A stretch of DNA of 15,000 bases from Chrysomallon squamiferum (taxonomy: Eukaryota; Mollusca; Gastropoda; Neomphalida; Peltospiridae). A program made the translations under genes and the position numbers. Of this stretch, positions 1 to 12,953 are shown piece by piece. A model generated the notes under the pieces. It was not told where the DNA came from and did no database searches. It worked only from the letters and a program-made list of their open reading frames with translations. The DNA lies in contig CM022674.1 of NCBI GenBank assembly GCA_012295275.1, positions 6,763,936 through 6,778,935 of the forward strand, in the 5' to 3' direction. Numbering within the stretch: the stretch's first letter is position 1; every line of letters starts with the position of its first letter.

Positions 1-291
1 ACTGTAAATAAGGAAACAATATAGTAGTATTAGAAGTAGAAGCCTTTGCTGTTGTAGCAGTATTAACAGTAAATAAATGATGACGAGAACAGCAGCAGTA
101 AATCAATAATAGTAATAACGATGATGTTGATGATGATGATAATTATAACGTAAACAGTTATAATAAATGCAACTAATAAATGAATATATTAATTAATAAT
201 AAACCTGGAAAATATTTTGACTTTAGTAATACATGTTCACTGAATAAATAAATAAATAATAGTAATAGTAATAATGATGATGATAATAACA

Positions 292-330
<39 letters not shown>
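1..330. repeat. Degenerate AAT/GAT repeat region ending in poly(A)
   Basis: An AT-rich stretch dominated by imperfect AAT, AGT and GAT triplets (clearest at 105-142 and 245-296), ending in 32 consecutive A at 298-329. No gene seen. The poly(A) could be the tail of an old retroinsertion, but I found no element body or target-site duplication. Confidence 0.7.
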
Positions 331-331
<1 letters not shown>

Positions 332-1740
332 AGATAAATAAAGAAATAAATAAAACTTTACATATAAAATAAAGGAATGCATGAATTTAAAATCTGTATT
401 ATTAGTGACGTCACGTTTAGGTTAGTACCATGTTCTGTTTTCATTCATTATCTCTAATATTATTAATACATACTTTAAATTAGTTTCAAGCTTTTTTTTT
501 CTGTTTTTATAATTTCTCTCTGAGATACGAACAATAGGACGACACCAAACACAGAATTGTTGTTACGCTTGTTTATTCACTTTGTTGTGGCGACCAGTGG
601 AATCAGTCTCGATTCACTAGTTCGTTTTGTACTAATATCTCCGCCATTATGTCATAGCCGTAGCTAATATAATCGGCCATTTACGTAATCGATTCGTTAT
701 TTGTCGGCATCGATCGGTTCGTACAACACCGTTCACTGGTGCTTTTCTTTTCTTTCTCATTTTGCTGTTTACTTTATTAAATAATAAACAGACAGTTTTT
801 AAATGTAGCATTTAGGTCTGTTTACCTCATAGGTCATGTTTATTTTGGTTGCCAAGCGGAGAAAAAATGCACTGACGAAGTTATTTCAGTAAAACGGGAT
901 TATTAAATTACTTCATCATTTTTTAAAATTTATTATTATTATTATTATTAGTGTTATAAGGATTATTTTAAAAAAAGAAAGAAAAGAAATAGGTATATAA
1001 AAATATTATATTTGATTTGTCTGTGTTTTTGTTTATTTGTTTGTTTTGTTTTGTTTTTTTTTCTTTTTTCTTTTTATTTATTTATTTATATATATATTTT
1101 TTTATTTTTCAGCTTATGAGTGTTTCTTTCTTTTTCTTTTTTCCATTAAAAAATCATTTTCCTATTTTTGTTTAGTCTTTAAACATGTTTTATAGATATG
1201 TCATTATTAAATAAATTGTTGTTGTTGTTGTTGCTATATGCTTATCTGTCTGTATATAATATATTTACCATTTATGTCGAACTTTTAAGAACTATAATTA
1301 TTAAACTGTAAACAAGAAACATCAATCAGCAAACGCGCTTTCAGACATCAGTATCGACTCAAACAAATAAATAAAATAATAACTAAACCCCTTAAAAAAA
1401 AACTCGCCATTAAAAAAAATCGACTTTTTAGAACAATAAAATAGACAAACAAAATCGAAAGCGATCGAAAGTGAAGCCATGCTGGAGTGTCTAAAGTATA
1501 GTATGATAATATTTGTATGTAAGTAAACCGGACTGAACTGGAGAAGCGACGATCGCGTTCGAGCGTGCTTAGAAGGTTACCTGCGCACTATCAGTAGTAT
1601 CATAGCAATAACACAATAACATATCGAACACGGACATATAGCGTAAAATAGAAAGTCAATATGGACTCGTGTGTTTAAAATAAAATATATTAGTCAGAAA
1701 GATACAAAATAACAAGTCTATGTTATATGTGTAATACAGT
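331..1740. other. Non-coding AT-rich DNA with unique-looking patches
   Basis: No open frame with coding character on either strand. It contains a palindromic GTGACGTCAC (405-414), a less AT-rich unique patch at about 540-745 with two GCCATTA/GCCATTTA-like sites, (ATT)n at 930-950, a T-rich tract at 1030-1112, (GTT)6 at 1215-1233, and a moderately GC patch at about 1530-1640. Function unknown. Confidence 0.5.
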
Positions 1741-1760
1741 TATTAATTATTTTCCTGGGG

Positions 1761-1800
1761 TGACGTAAGCGGCTGAAAGTTAATCCAGTGGCTATAAAAG
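1761..1800 (+). promoter_or_regulatory. Possible TATA-type core promoter with CRE-like site
   Basis: TGACGTAA at 1761-1768 (a CREB/ATF-like site) lies 32 bp before TATAAAAG at 1793-1800, embedded in GGCTATAAAAGG. Transcription would start near 1825, where two GATCGAT motifs (1816-1822, 1827-1833) occur. It would be about 2.8 kb before the start codon of the DCX-EMAP-like gene, with the (AG)n arrays between. No exon or donor can be tied to it, so this is only a sequence match. Confidence 0.2.
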
Positions 1801-2851
<1,051 letters not shown>

Positions 2852-2943
2852 AGTGAATTGAAATGAGAGATAGACATAGAAATAAAGATAAGTAAAGAGA
2901 ATTAAAAGAAGAGACATAATGAAGGAAATATTTAGTTTGAAAC

Positions 2944-3136
<193 letters not shown>

Positions 3137-4106
3137 TTCATTTGGAAATAATCAAACCAGTCAGAAACCATGATTAAATATGCCAGAGCGTCTCATATAA
3201 CATATTTGTAATAATAATTACTTTGTCGTCTGCTTGTACCATATTTGAGTTTGCGTGCTATGGTCAGGTTTTGTCCTAGTCCAGAAAAGAAAAAAAATAT
3301 CTATGAATAGTAAGGGGAAAAAAATACTGAAAAAATGCACCTCGTTACACTCAAATATTTACGCAAATCAGTTCTTCAGTTTGACTTTCTGTGACAGCAC
3401 CAAACTTACGTTTGCTTACAACAAAGTCACATTAGCTTTGTGAGATTTCTTCTTTGAAAGGGAGAAAGATTCTTCCAGTGGAGCTAAATATATTTTCGCA
3501 AAGTTTGAGCGATAATGCGAAAAAGACGTCTTTTAACCGATGGACAAACATTCAGACGGAAGAGCGGATGTGAATTTTATAACGAATTCGTGAATCAAAC
3601 GATTCAAGATGGGAACTAAGAATTGTGATGCTCTCTAGATTTCGGCGGAAATTAAGATATCGATTTAATATAGATCAAAACGTATTCAAACATTACGATG
3701 TGATTTTTTTTCATTTTATTTTATTACAGTAACACTGGATTTTTATAAATAATATATTACCGAAAAAATGGAAAAAGTTAAGTGAAACAAGAATAATACA
3801 TTTTAAAATGTATTTGTGCGAATCTAGAAAAAGAAATTAAAAAACAAAAGAGAACAGAACAAATAAAAAACAGATAAATAAATAAATAAAAATAAATAAA
3901 CAAGTACACAGAAGTAGGCGAAGTACGAACTCTTATACATAACATTTACAATTCAAACGAAAACGACGTAGACAGGATATTTCTAGATGAATTATGTTAC
4001 TACAGCAGTAGATGTTTTGAACATATGTATTATAAATTAGCTTCTGTTGTTCATATTTCGTATTCTCCTTCATTGTGCATGTTTACCCTGAACAGACATT
4101 TGTGTG

Positions 4107-4142
4107 TTGTACGTGTATTGTACGTGTATTGTACGTGTATTG
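4107..4142. repeat. 12-bp tandem repeat, three exact copies
   Basis: TTGTACGTGTAT is repeated three times without change. A diverged version (GTAGGTGTATTG-like) follows near 4160. Confidence 0.95.
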
Positions 4143-4221
4143 TTAACATATCTTCATTGTGTAGGTGTATATTGTTAACAAATGAAATGCCTCTAGGCGC
4201 ATATTCTGCTATGAAGTGAAC

Positions 4222-4245
4222 TTTTACATGTTTGGACATGTAAAA
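4222..4245. repeat. Perfect inverted repeat, 10-bp stem, 4-nt loop
   Basis: TTTTACATGT and ACATGTAAAA surround a TTGG loop. It could fold as a hairpin in RNA or DNA. No associated element identified. Confidence 0.9.
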
Positions 4246-4594
4246 ACGAACATAATGATATAAAATAACTGATTGTTCTAAGCAGAGAGAAAGAGAACAA
4301 GAAAAATATTTAATTATTTATATTGCTTTTTTTGTTGTGACTTTTTGAACGCCAACTGTGTTGAACGACTAACGCTGTAATTTAACGTATTAAGGCTCAT
4401 TTGAAAATATGTGTAATGCGACGGGAATAGACTCTTCTGCCTAATAAAACAAATAAAAAAACTGTTAGATATAAATTTGTATGAGTAAATTAAGTTAATG
4501 TTTTATTTCTGTATATGGAATATATTAAAAATATTAAGCCTAGTAGTTTGGAAATAAAAAACAAATTAAAATTTCGGATCCTAAAATAAAGGAA

Positions 4595-4695
4595 ATGAAG
4601 GTAAAATATCTTTGGTGAAGAACATGATTTTGAACGTACTAATACAATGGAGAATAGCAATACCAGAAACTGTTATAGTGGACTGTCATTTTTAA
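4595..4695 (+). promoter_or_regulatory. Two upstream open reading frames before the start codon
   Basis: ATG at 4595 opens a 7-codon frame closing with TGA at 4616-4618. ATG at 4624 opens a 23-codon frame that overlaps the main start out of frame and stops at 4693-4695. If the 5' leader covers this stretch, both could reduce translation from 4647. Transcript evidence is lacking. Confidence 0.35.
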
Positions 4696-5603
4696 AAAAT
4701 ATTGACGTCAGAAGTTTGTTTCCGTATTCGGAGAAATTGTCAAGGGAAGCTGCTCGAGGTAGAAGTATTTTAAGTCCCCTTAGGGAAGCCTCGTTTGCGT
4801 CTAGAGCTCTCGTACCAATCTCAAGACAAGTGCTGTCCGCATATGGCGAGCGTCTTGCGTCTGTCATTACTCAAAATGAATTTCTTATCGGTGTCAGAGG
4901 TCACGAAATTGGCGACAGAGATTCAGGATATACCTGGAGTAGAGAAAGCAGTTTCGTAAGCGACGAAACGTCATCAAATTATGACGTGTCAGATGATGAT
5001 GATGATGATGACGTCACCAAACAAAGTATTGATAATTACGTCACCAGTCCAGTCCAGTCGGAGGACGACAGTTTTAGGAGGAAAGTTAAAAGCAAAGAGT
5101 CACGAAAATACACGATTAATTCTCGTCAGTTCAGACGAAATGTTTCGTCCGACGGTTTAAGACTGAAAGACCGGACACGTTATGAACAAAGAACAAAAGA
5201 CAGACATTTTAAAAATAAATATCCTCAAACTTTAGCGGACATATTGCTGACAAAAAACAAAATCCGTCAACATTCTGGTCTAAAAAACGTGTCTGGATAC
5301 CACAGCAACGAGAAACGGAAACTCACGAACATTTACGACCGGCGGCCATTTTACGAAAATGCTTACGACGGAACAAACAGAGCTCTATTGCCGTACTCGC
5401 AGTACCACGATGCGTTTCGGAAATCATTTACAGAAACAGATGCCCCAGACAAAGCGCTCCCCCTTGAGTATCCTGAACTCAGTCAGGCGAACAGTTCGAC
5501 TGTGGGCTATTTTATCAATACAAACAGATCAAAGACCCGCATTCATGCCGCTTCGGATGATACCTATTCCAACGAAACAGTCTCAGAAGAAAGTGATTCA
5601 GAG
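4647..5603 (+). CDS. Exon 1: start codon and disordered N-terminal region (residues 1-319)
   Basis: The ATG at 4647 lies in a strong context (A at -3, G at +4). The frame has a stop upstream at 4602-4604, and no other in-frame ATG lies between. The frame runs to a TAG at 5637, but a donor GAG|GTTTGT after 5603 joins it in phase 0 to acidic exon 2. The product is rich in Ser, Arg, Lys, Asp and Glu. It has a run of seven Asp (residues 116-122) encoded by six GAT codons plus GAC, and it ends in an acidic stretch (ETVSEESDSE) that continues into exon 2. I recognise no domain, signal peptide or membrane segment. Base composition is clearly richer in G+C than the flanks, as in the other exons. Uncertain: whether an extra upstream coding or untranslated exon exists, and whether the unspliced form ending at 5639 is also made. 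Confidence 0.68.
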
Positions 5604-6521
5604 GTTTGTTGCCTCGTCTCCATGGCGACCTGTCGTTAGTTACGGATATTTCGGCAAGGTTTTGCATATTTAATGACGTTCGGTAGAAAGTCAATGTGGC
5701 GAAAGGAAAATGGCAGATTTGTTTGTATCGTTCACTGAGCGAGTGAACGCAGACGAAACAAATTCGTTTGTTCAGTTTATTCATTGACTGAGAAGTTACA
5801 GAATGAAAATAATAATAATAGTATTAATAATAATGATAATGATGATGATGATTAATTTGATAAAGATGATGACAAGAGTGATAACAAATAAACATAATAA
5901 ATTAATATTTTCTTTTTATAATAATAATAATAATAATAGTATTAATAATAATAATAATAATAATAATGGTGATGATGATGATGATTTTGATAAAGATAAT
6001 GACAAGAGTAGTAACAAATAAACACAATAAATTAACATTTTCTTTTTATAATAATAATAATAGTATTAATAATAATAATAATAATAATAACTCATTAATG
6101 TTTATTTATTTAAAGCAGTACTATTATTATTATTATTACTATGTTACGTTGAAAACAACAGTGTTACCTCTATTATATATTAATGATAAACTATTAATAA
6201 TAATTACCACTACAATAACAACGTTATTGATATCAACAACGTCAACAAATAATCGAATATTAGAGTCGATCCTTTTAATATAATCAGTCAGTTGTTTCTG
6301 ATATTGATTAGAATCTAAATTTATTTCCAAATATAACCAAGTCTAAATGTTCTGAATATATTTGTAATTTCCTTCGCATTAAATATTAAACTTTATAAGA
6401 TTTTATTTCTGTACTTTTTAACTCTTTGCACTCCAAGAACAGATCTTAGCTTAGTGTCCTGTCTGTTCTTTTTGTAATTTAATTAGTTTCTTTGTAAGTC
6501 GCCTGTTTAAGTGTTTTCAGG

Positions 6522-6602
<81 letters not shown>

Positions 6603-7126
6603 GTCTGTCTCTCTATCAGTCTGTCTATCTATCTGTCTGTCTGTCTGTCTGTCTACCTACCTTCTTACCTACATATCTCTCTGCCTATTTAACTATTATT
6701 AACTCATTTACTAGTTCACTGAAGAAGGAAAACCAGAAACAAAATTTGACTGAGTAAGAATGCATTAATACACTGTGGGAATTGTCGCAGTTTTAACGAA
6801 TTTGAAAATAAAATTATAAATTAAAAATATTTAATGTGCTGTCATCAGTGCTTATGAAAACGTTTCAGAGTTTTAAAACTCTGGAGATGGAATATTCCAC
6901 TCTTGCAGTTTGTTCAGACTGTTTTACCGCTTGTTTCCAGATTTGTAACGATATCTGTAGTAACATCATATCACTAAATCGATAAATAAATAAAAATTAA
7001 ATTCAAAATTGAAACTGAAAACAAAAATTAAAAATAAAATTAAAATTAAGTAATCGATATTTTTAAAATACGTATCTTACTCTAATTTAAAAAAAAAAAA
7101 AAAAAAATATATTATTATTATTTTAA

Positions 7127-7175
<49 letters not shown>

Positions 7176-7511
7176 TTTTTTTTTTTTTTTGCTGTATTTT
7201 GTTCAGGGATACGGTTGAGTTCATGTGTTCGTTTCTGTGTATTTTTGTGTTTGTTGTTACAGAATGAGTCGTTACCGCCGCAGACGAGTGAAGATGAGGA
7301 CGACGTTTCCGACAAGGGTGAGGGGAACAGAAGGTAAGATGTCGTGAATACATATACACAAACGTATATATACATACGTACATATTTGTACATATCTTTA
7401 AACAAACATACATATATATATATATATATATATACATACATATTTTATACATACATGTATTAAATATTTACTTGTGATAAATATATATATATATATTTAT
7501 ATTTTATTTAT

Positions 7512-7543
<32 letters not shown>

Positions 7544-7752
7544 GACCTTTCACACACACATAGATTGTATTAAATATGAATGATAAATCTAAAAAATAGT
7601 TGTTTGTTTGTTGTTGTAGTTATAACTGGATACTAAATACTAAAAATTTTGTTTGTTGTTGTTGTTGTTACTTTTCAAATCTTTTTTCAACATTTATTTA
7701 TTTATCTATTCGTTTTATTTGCTTTCTTTATTTTATCTATCTATTTATCTAT

Positions 7753-7789
<37 letters not shown>

Positions 7790-8563
7790 AGTCTATGTAT
7801 CTATCTACCTACCTATTTGTGTATCTGTCTTTCTCTTCAACTATTTATTTATTTCTTTATTTATTTATTTATTATAGGTACGAGGCCAGGAACAGTGAAC
7901 CACGTATTAAAAACACAGAAACCACAAAAGGCAGACGAGTTATCTTTTACAGAAATGGCGATCCCAACTTCAAAGGGAGAAGGGTAAATGTGAACCGGAA
8001 GTCGCACCAGAACCTCTCCGTCCTCATGAACGACCTCAGTTCTCTGATAGAAACGCCCTCTGGTGTCGAGTACATATTCTCGTGGCCGGAAGGAAAGTTA
8101 ATCCAGAGCATTACAGAGATTCAAGACCAGCAGACGTACATAGTGTCGTCCGTGAAGAAACTCAATCGTGACGTCAAATACGGAAAGTCCCGAGAGCTGT
8201 ACTGGCAGACGGGAAAGCCGAGGCACGATGACGTCAGACTGATCAAAGGAAAAGGCAACACGCTGAATGGAAGTCCTAACTACAAGAAGCCGCGGGTTTT
8301 CACAATCGTCAGCAACATGCACCGAAACAGCTGGGAGAAAGTCATCCTGAATCCGGACACGAAGCAGAACTTCGAGGACATCATGGCGGACATCGCAGAC
8401 ATGATTTACATACCAGAACCGCCCCTCAGAGCGCTTTATCAAATGGGAGACACGTTGCCTTTTCGACCGGTTTGTTTTAAATATTTTTCTTTTTACTTCT
8501 TTATCATTCGTCTGTCCACCAGTATATACGTACATGCCTGTATAGATTATATATGTATGTTTA

Positions 8564-8659
<96 letters not shown>

Positions 8660-9787
8660 GAAACATATATAAAGATACACTAACAAAAATAAATAAATGC
8701 TTGTGTTGTTCAGTGAATAGAAAATCTTGCTTATTGCTTTGACAGATTGAAAGTTTAACCACTCTGTTTCGAGACTGTAAAGATGGCGACACACTGATTG
8801 CTTGTGGTGAGGAGAAAATTCCGAAAGAAATGCAACCAAAACGACCAGCTCCGAGCAGCCACTCGAGTGATTCCGGAACTGGCGGAAACGGCCGAAGAAG
8901 ACCGTTAAAAAAGCTGCAGTTGGGTAAGTACACAAAAACCTTTGACGTCAGAGATACAGTACACATAATTATATCTATTTATTTGAACGTCAATGACTTC
9001 ATAAGCATAATGATTCCAATCTTAAAGTAGAAATCATTAGAGAAAGAGAAAAAGAACATATATTATTTGGTATAAATATCAAATAACATTTATGACTTTT
9101 TTTTTTTTTTTTTTTTTTGTGTTGTTCTTTCTTCTTTTATCAAAAGATTCATATTATTCGCGAGAAAGCAGATCATAAACGATTTATAAAATATACAGAA
9201 AGTACAATATTTTACCCCAAATTTTTTTTAAATATCGTGAAATATTATCGATATCTTATTACGTGAATCAGCGAAACGGCCCCTTTAAAAAACAAAAAAA
9301 AAAACAAAAAACAATCATATTATTGTAATACCGAGATTATTACGACAAATGGGTTTTGATCATATCATTATTATTTATTTATAATTGTATGTATACAAAA
9401 AAAAAAAATAATCCAATTAAGTCTTTGAGATCGATGAACATATATATACTTATTTAATTATTTATTTATATTTATTTATAATCAGAATCTAGCGGATCCT
9501 CATCACGTGGTGATATAGCTCAGATCTATGACGTGTCCCCCACGCGCACCTCACGAGGCGGGGCTCAGCTGGTCTCACGCAAGAGTTGGAATGACGCCAC
9601 AATTCGAGTTAAAGTGAATGGGAAATTTAAAGGTAAGTTTTAAAACTGAATTTAAAGGTGAGTTTTAAAACTGAATTTAAAGGTAAGTTTTAAAACTGAA
9701 TTTACATTTGAGAAACAATAAATAAAAAATTACAAATGCGTAAAAAATAAAACACCAACAAAGCTACGAGTGTGTCTGTGTGTATGC

Positions 9788-9869
<82 letters not shown>

Positions 9870-11291
9870 ATAAACATACACATACAGAAGAAATAGTAAT
9901 CTGATTATAGTATTTGTCTTACGTTGATTAAAAAAGTGAACACTAATAAAATTATATGAAATGTTTATGACACTGATGATGTCGATGACGTCGTTACGAT
10001 ACTACTTTACTTGCAGAGTTCTACCCACCTACTGTGACGTATTATGACGATGACGGCGCAAAGCCAGACAAAACTCTAAAACTTGATTGGGTGTATCCTT
10101 TTTTTTTTCTTTTTTTTTTTCACGCTCATTTATACTATATATTACCTTGATAACAAGAATTCAGTGTATCATTTATATAATATATAATATGCTAACAGTT
10201 TAATGTAACGTATATAATATATAACATGTCAGTATGGTACGAATATAATGTTTGCTATATGATTCAATTATAAATATGTGAGAAATATGATGCAATATAT
10301 GATATCTTATAGTATATCTTATATGGTATAGTATACAATATGCTTATAATATAATATAGTAATTTAGTAATCGTAATAGAGCACCTGCATACGATTATGA
10401 TAAATACAAAGTTAATTATTAAAATGATGACATCACTGAATGCAGTAACGATGTTGATGTTAACCATGTAATAATGACGTTGATGACAGTCGCTATTTAT
10501 TAATTAATAACGATAAAACAAATTATAATAAATTTACTAACGATAACGACTATCAAACCTCTTTACCATATTTAACGTACTATACGTGTCTATAATCATT
10601 ACCACACTACAACTACCTTGACAACATCTTCAGCTACGGCTACAACGGAAACGATCCACGCAGCGCGCTCCTCGTCCTACCAGACACGGGGGAACTTGTT
10701 TACTACATCAGCTTCGTTGTTGTTCTCTTCGACAAGGCGACGGCAACGCAACGCTACTACCTGGGCCATACTGAGGAGATCACGTGGTACGTAACTGCAC
10801 AACAAAAACGTTACCATTCTTTGCTTTAAATTCTGCAAGGTGTGGAGTTAAAACTTTCAGCTCTGATGGATAAATTATAACTTTCTTACATACAAGAATA
10901 GGTTATAGATCACACAAGACTTGCATAAGACACAGCAAAATGCTTAAATAAAACCTGACCAAATAGAACTTTTTATCTTTCCATTTCAGTATTTTGCAAC
11001 TGGTCTTTCAGATGTTATGTTCATAGAATTACCTGCATGATCATTAAAACATTTAATCACATAATGTTGTGTTTACTAGTCTTAAGCTATAGGATGTTAC
11101 AGAACAGTAATAGCTTTCCAGATTACGTACCACTGTGTTTGCTTTTGAAATATCGGCGATAAACCGAGTAGTGAAAATGTATTTAAAAGACAGAATATAA
11201 CAAAATTTCACGAAAAGCTTATTTATTTATTTTATTTAGTTCTTTTATGCTGTTACTATTACTACTTCTACTACTACTATTACTTCTACTT

Positions 11292-11322
<31 letters not shown>

Positions 11323-11729
11323 TACTACTACTATCACTACTGCTGCTTCTCCTGCTACAACTATTACTGTTATTATTATTATTATCGTTGTTGTTGTTGT
11401 TGTCGTAGTCGTCGTCGTTATTATTATCTTAAATCTCTGATTTCAGCATGGTTCTGTTACCTGATGGAGATAAAATAGCCACTGGTCAGCAGTCAGGAAA
11501 AACAGCGGCAGAAGACGTAAGTAAAACTACAGACCACTTCAGAGATTTACATATTTAATTTATACTTGTTTAACAATAGCGTGACATTAGCTTTTAAAAT
11601 ACCTTATATTTATTACTTTTAAAATTAAATTTTTATGAGTTACCTGAGTATTTAAATTGATATATTGATTCTAGTGAATCCTTTCTCGTTGTAAACACTA
11701 CGTATAATTATGAAAATTACAATTTCACT

Positions 11730-11774
<45 letters not shown>

Positions 11775-12413
11775 CACTTCTACTTCTATTGCTATTATTA
11801 TTATCATAATCATGATCATTGTTGTTGTTGTTTTGTTACTATTGTCGTCATCATCATCATCATTATCATGATCATAATCTTCATCATTATCATGATAACG
11901 ATCTATAGCATCAGCATCATAATTATTATTATTTTCTTCATTATTACAATCATTATTATTATTGTTCTTGTTACTGTTATTGTTATGATTATTATTATTA
12001 TTACTATTACAAGGCGCATGTGCGGATATGGGACGGACAGTCACTAAGCACGTATTACGTCATCGGTCTTGGAGCTTTCAGTCACGGAGTTCTGTCGATT
12101 GCGTTTTCACAGGAAGTACGTGTTTCTTATCTAGTGTCAACATTCCTATCACAGTATTTTACTGTTAATTACCTAACAGTATGAACATTTTAAAACAGAA
12201 TGTGTAGATCTGTAATGAAATAAATTTTACAGATACGTATTATGATTTATATTTAAATATTCAAACGATTTTGCACATAGATTAATTCGTATTTTTACCA
12301 CTTTAGTCTCTGTATTATAACCAGATTAAAGTTCTATGTTATTAACTTGTAATCGTTTTGGATTTAGAGTATTTTATAATATTTATTTACATATAGTTCT
12401 GCATATACGTATA

Positions 12414-12465
<52 letters not shown>

Positions 12466-12920
12466 TCCAAAGAAACAAATGAAGTGCAACTTTTGTGATA
12501 TGAAACGAAACAGTCTAAAGATATTCTACATACTTCTATATATATATATATATATATATATTTAAATTTTTTTGTTTTTGTTTTGTTGTTGTTGTTCTTT
12601 GCCCTCCGTCTTGATCAGTAATGAAGAATAACACAACAAGAACAAAAAACAGTTTAAAAAGTACAATATAAAATAAAAGGTAAAATAAACAGTTTTTCAC
12701 CACGTACTGGCTGTTTTTCAGATTGACAGTGATCTGATGTTAGTCATTGACGACAGCGACAAGCACGTACTCAGCGTGTGGGAATACAAAAATGAAAAAT
12801 GTCTCGCACAGACTGGGGTAGGTTATTATTTTATTTATTTATTTATTTATTTACTTATTTATTTATTTATATGTTTCTTTGTTTGTTTTCTACAACTTTT
12901 ATTTAACTCTTTATTACTAC

Positions 12921-12953
<33 letters not shown>

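Larger units (their letters stand above)
5604..7262 (+). other. Intron 1, repeat-rich
   Basis: A 1659-nt intron with donor GTTTGT and acceptor TTACAG. It contains a stable-looking interrupted hairpin (5717-5763), a tandem duplication of about 120 bp rich in AAT/GAT triplets (5806-6090), a (CT)n/(CTGT)n array (6523-6660), unique AT-rich sequence (6660-7080) and an A19, (ATT)n, T17 run just before exon 2. No gene seen. Confidence 0.75.

Noticed and set aside
298-329. Poly(A) as the tail of a retrotransposed gene or SINE
   Set aside because: No upstream element body, internal promoter boxes or flanking duplications could be identified.
1030-1125. Long T-rich tract ending in TTTTCAG at 1112, an ideal splice acceptor
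   Set aside because: The sequence after it has no coding composition and no partner donor; T-rich tracts are common here.
4025-4239. Short open frames on both strands near 4025-4239
   Set aside because: Created largely by the 12-bp tandem repeat and the hairpin; no coding character.
5515-5784. 89-codon minus-strand open frame
   Set aside because: It overlaps the end of exon 1 and the intron 1 hairpin; no recognisable domain or splice context.
7600-7877. Open frame extending exon 3 upstream through the CTAT array
   Set aside because: Hydrophobic repeat translation of a microsatellite; the acceptor at 7876-7877 and the phase with exon 2 explain the real exon edge.
8098-8535. 145-codon open frame on the minus strand
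   Set aside because: It is the complement of exon 3, whose plus-strand reading has two clear DCX domains.
10088-10098. Ordinary GT donor two bases earlier (TGG|GTGTAT)
   Set aside because: It would put exon 7 out of frame and destroy the HELP consensus; only the phase-2 boundary after 10092 works.
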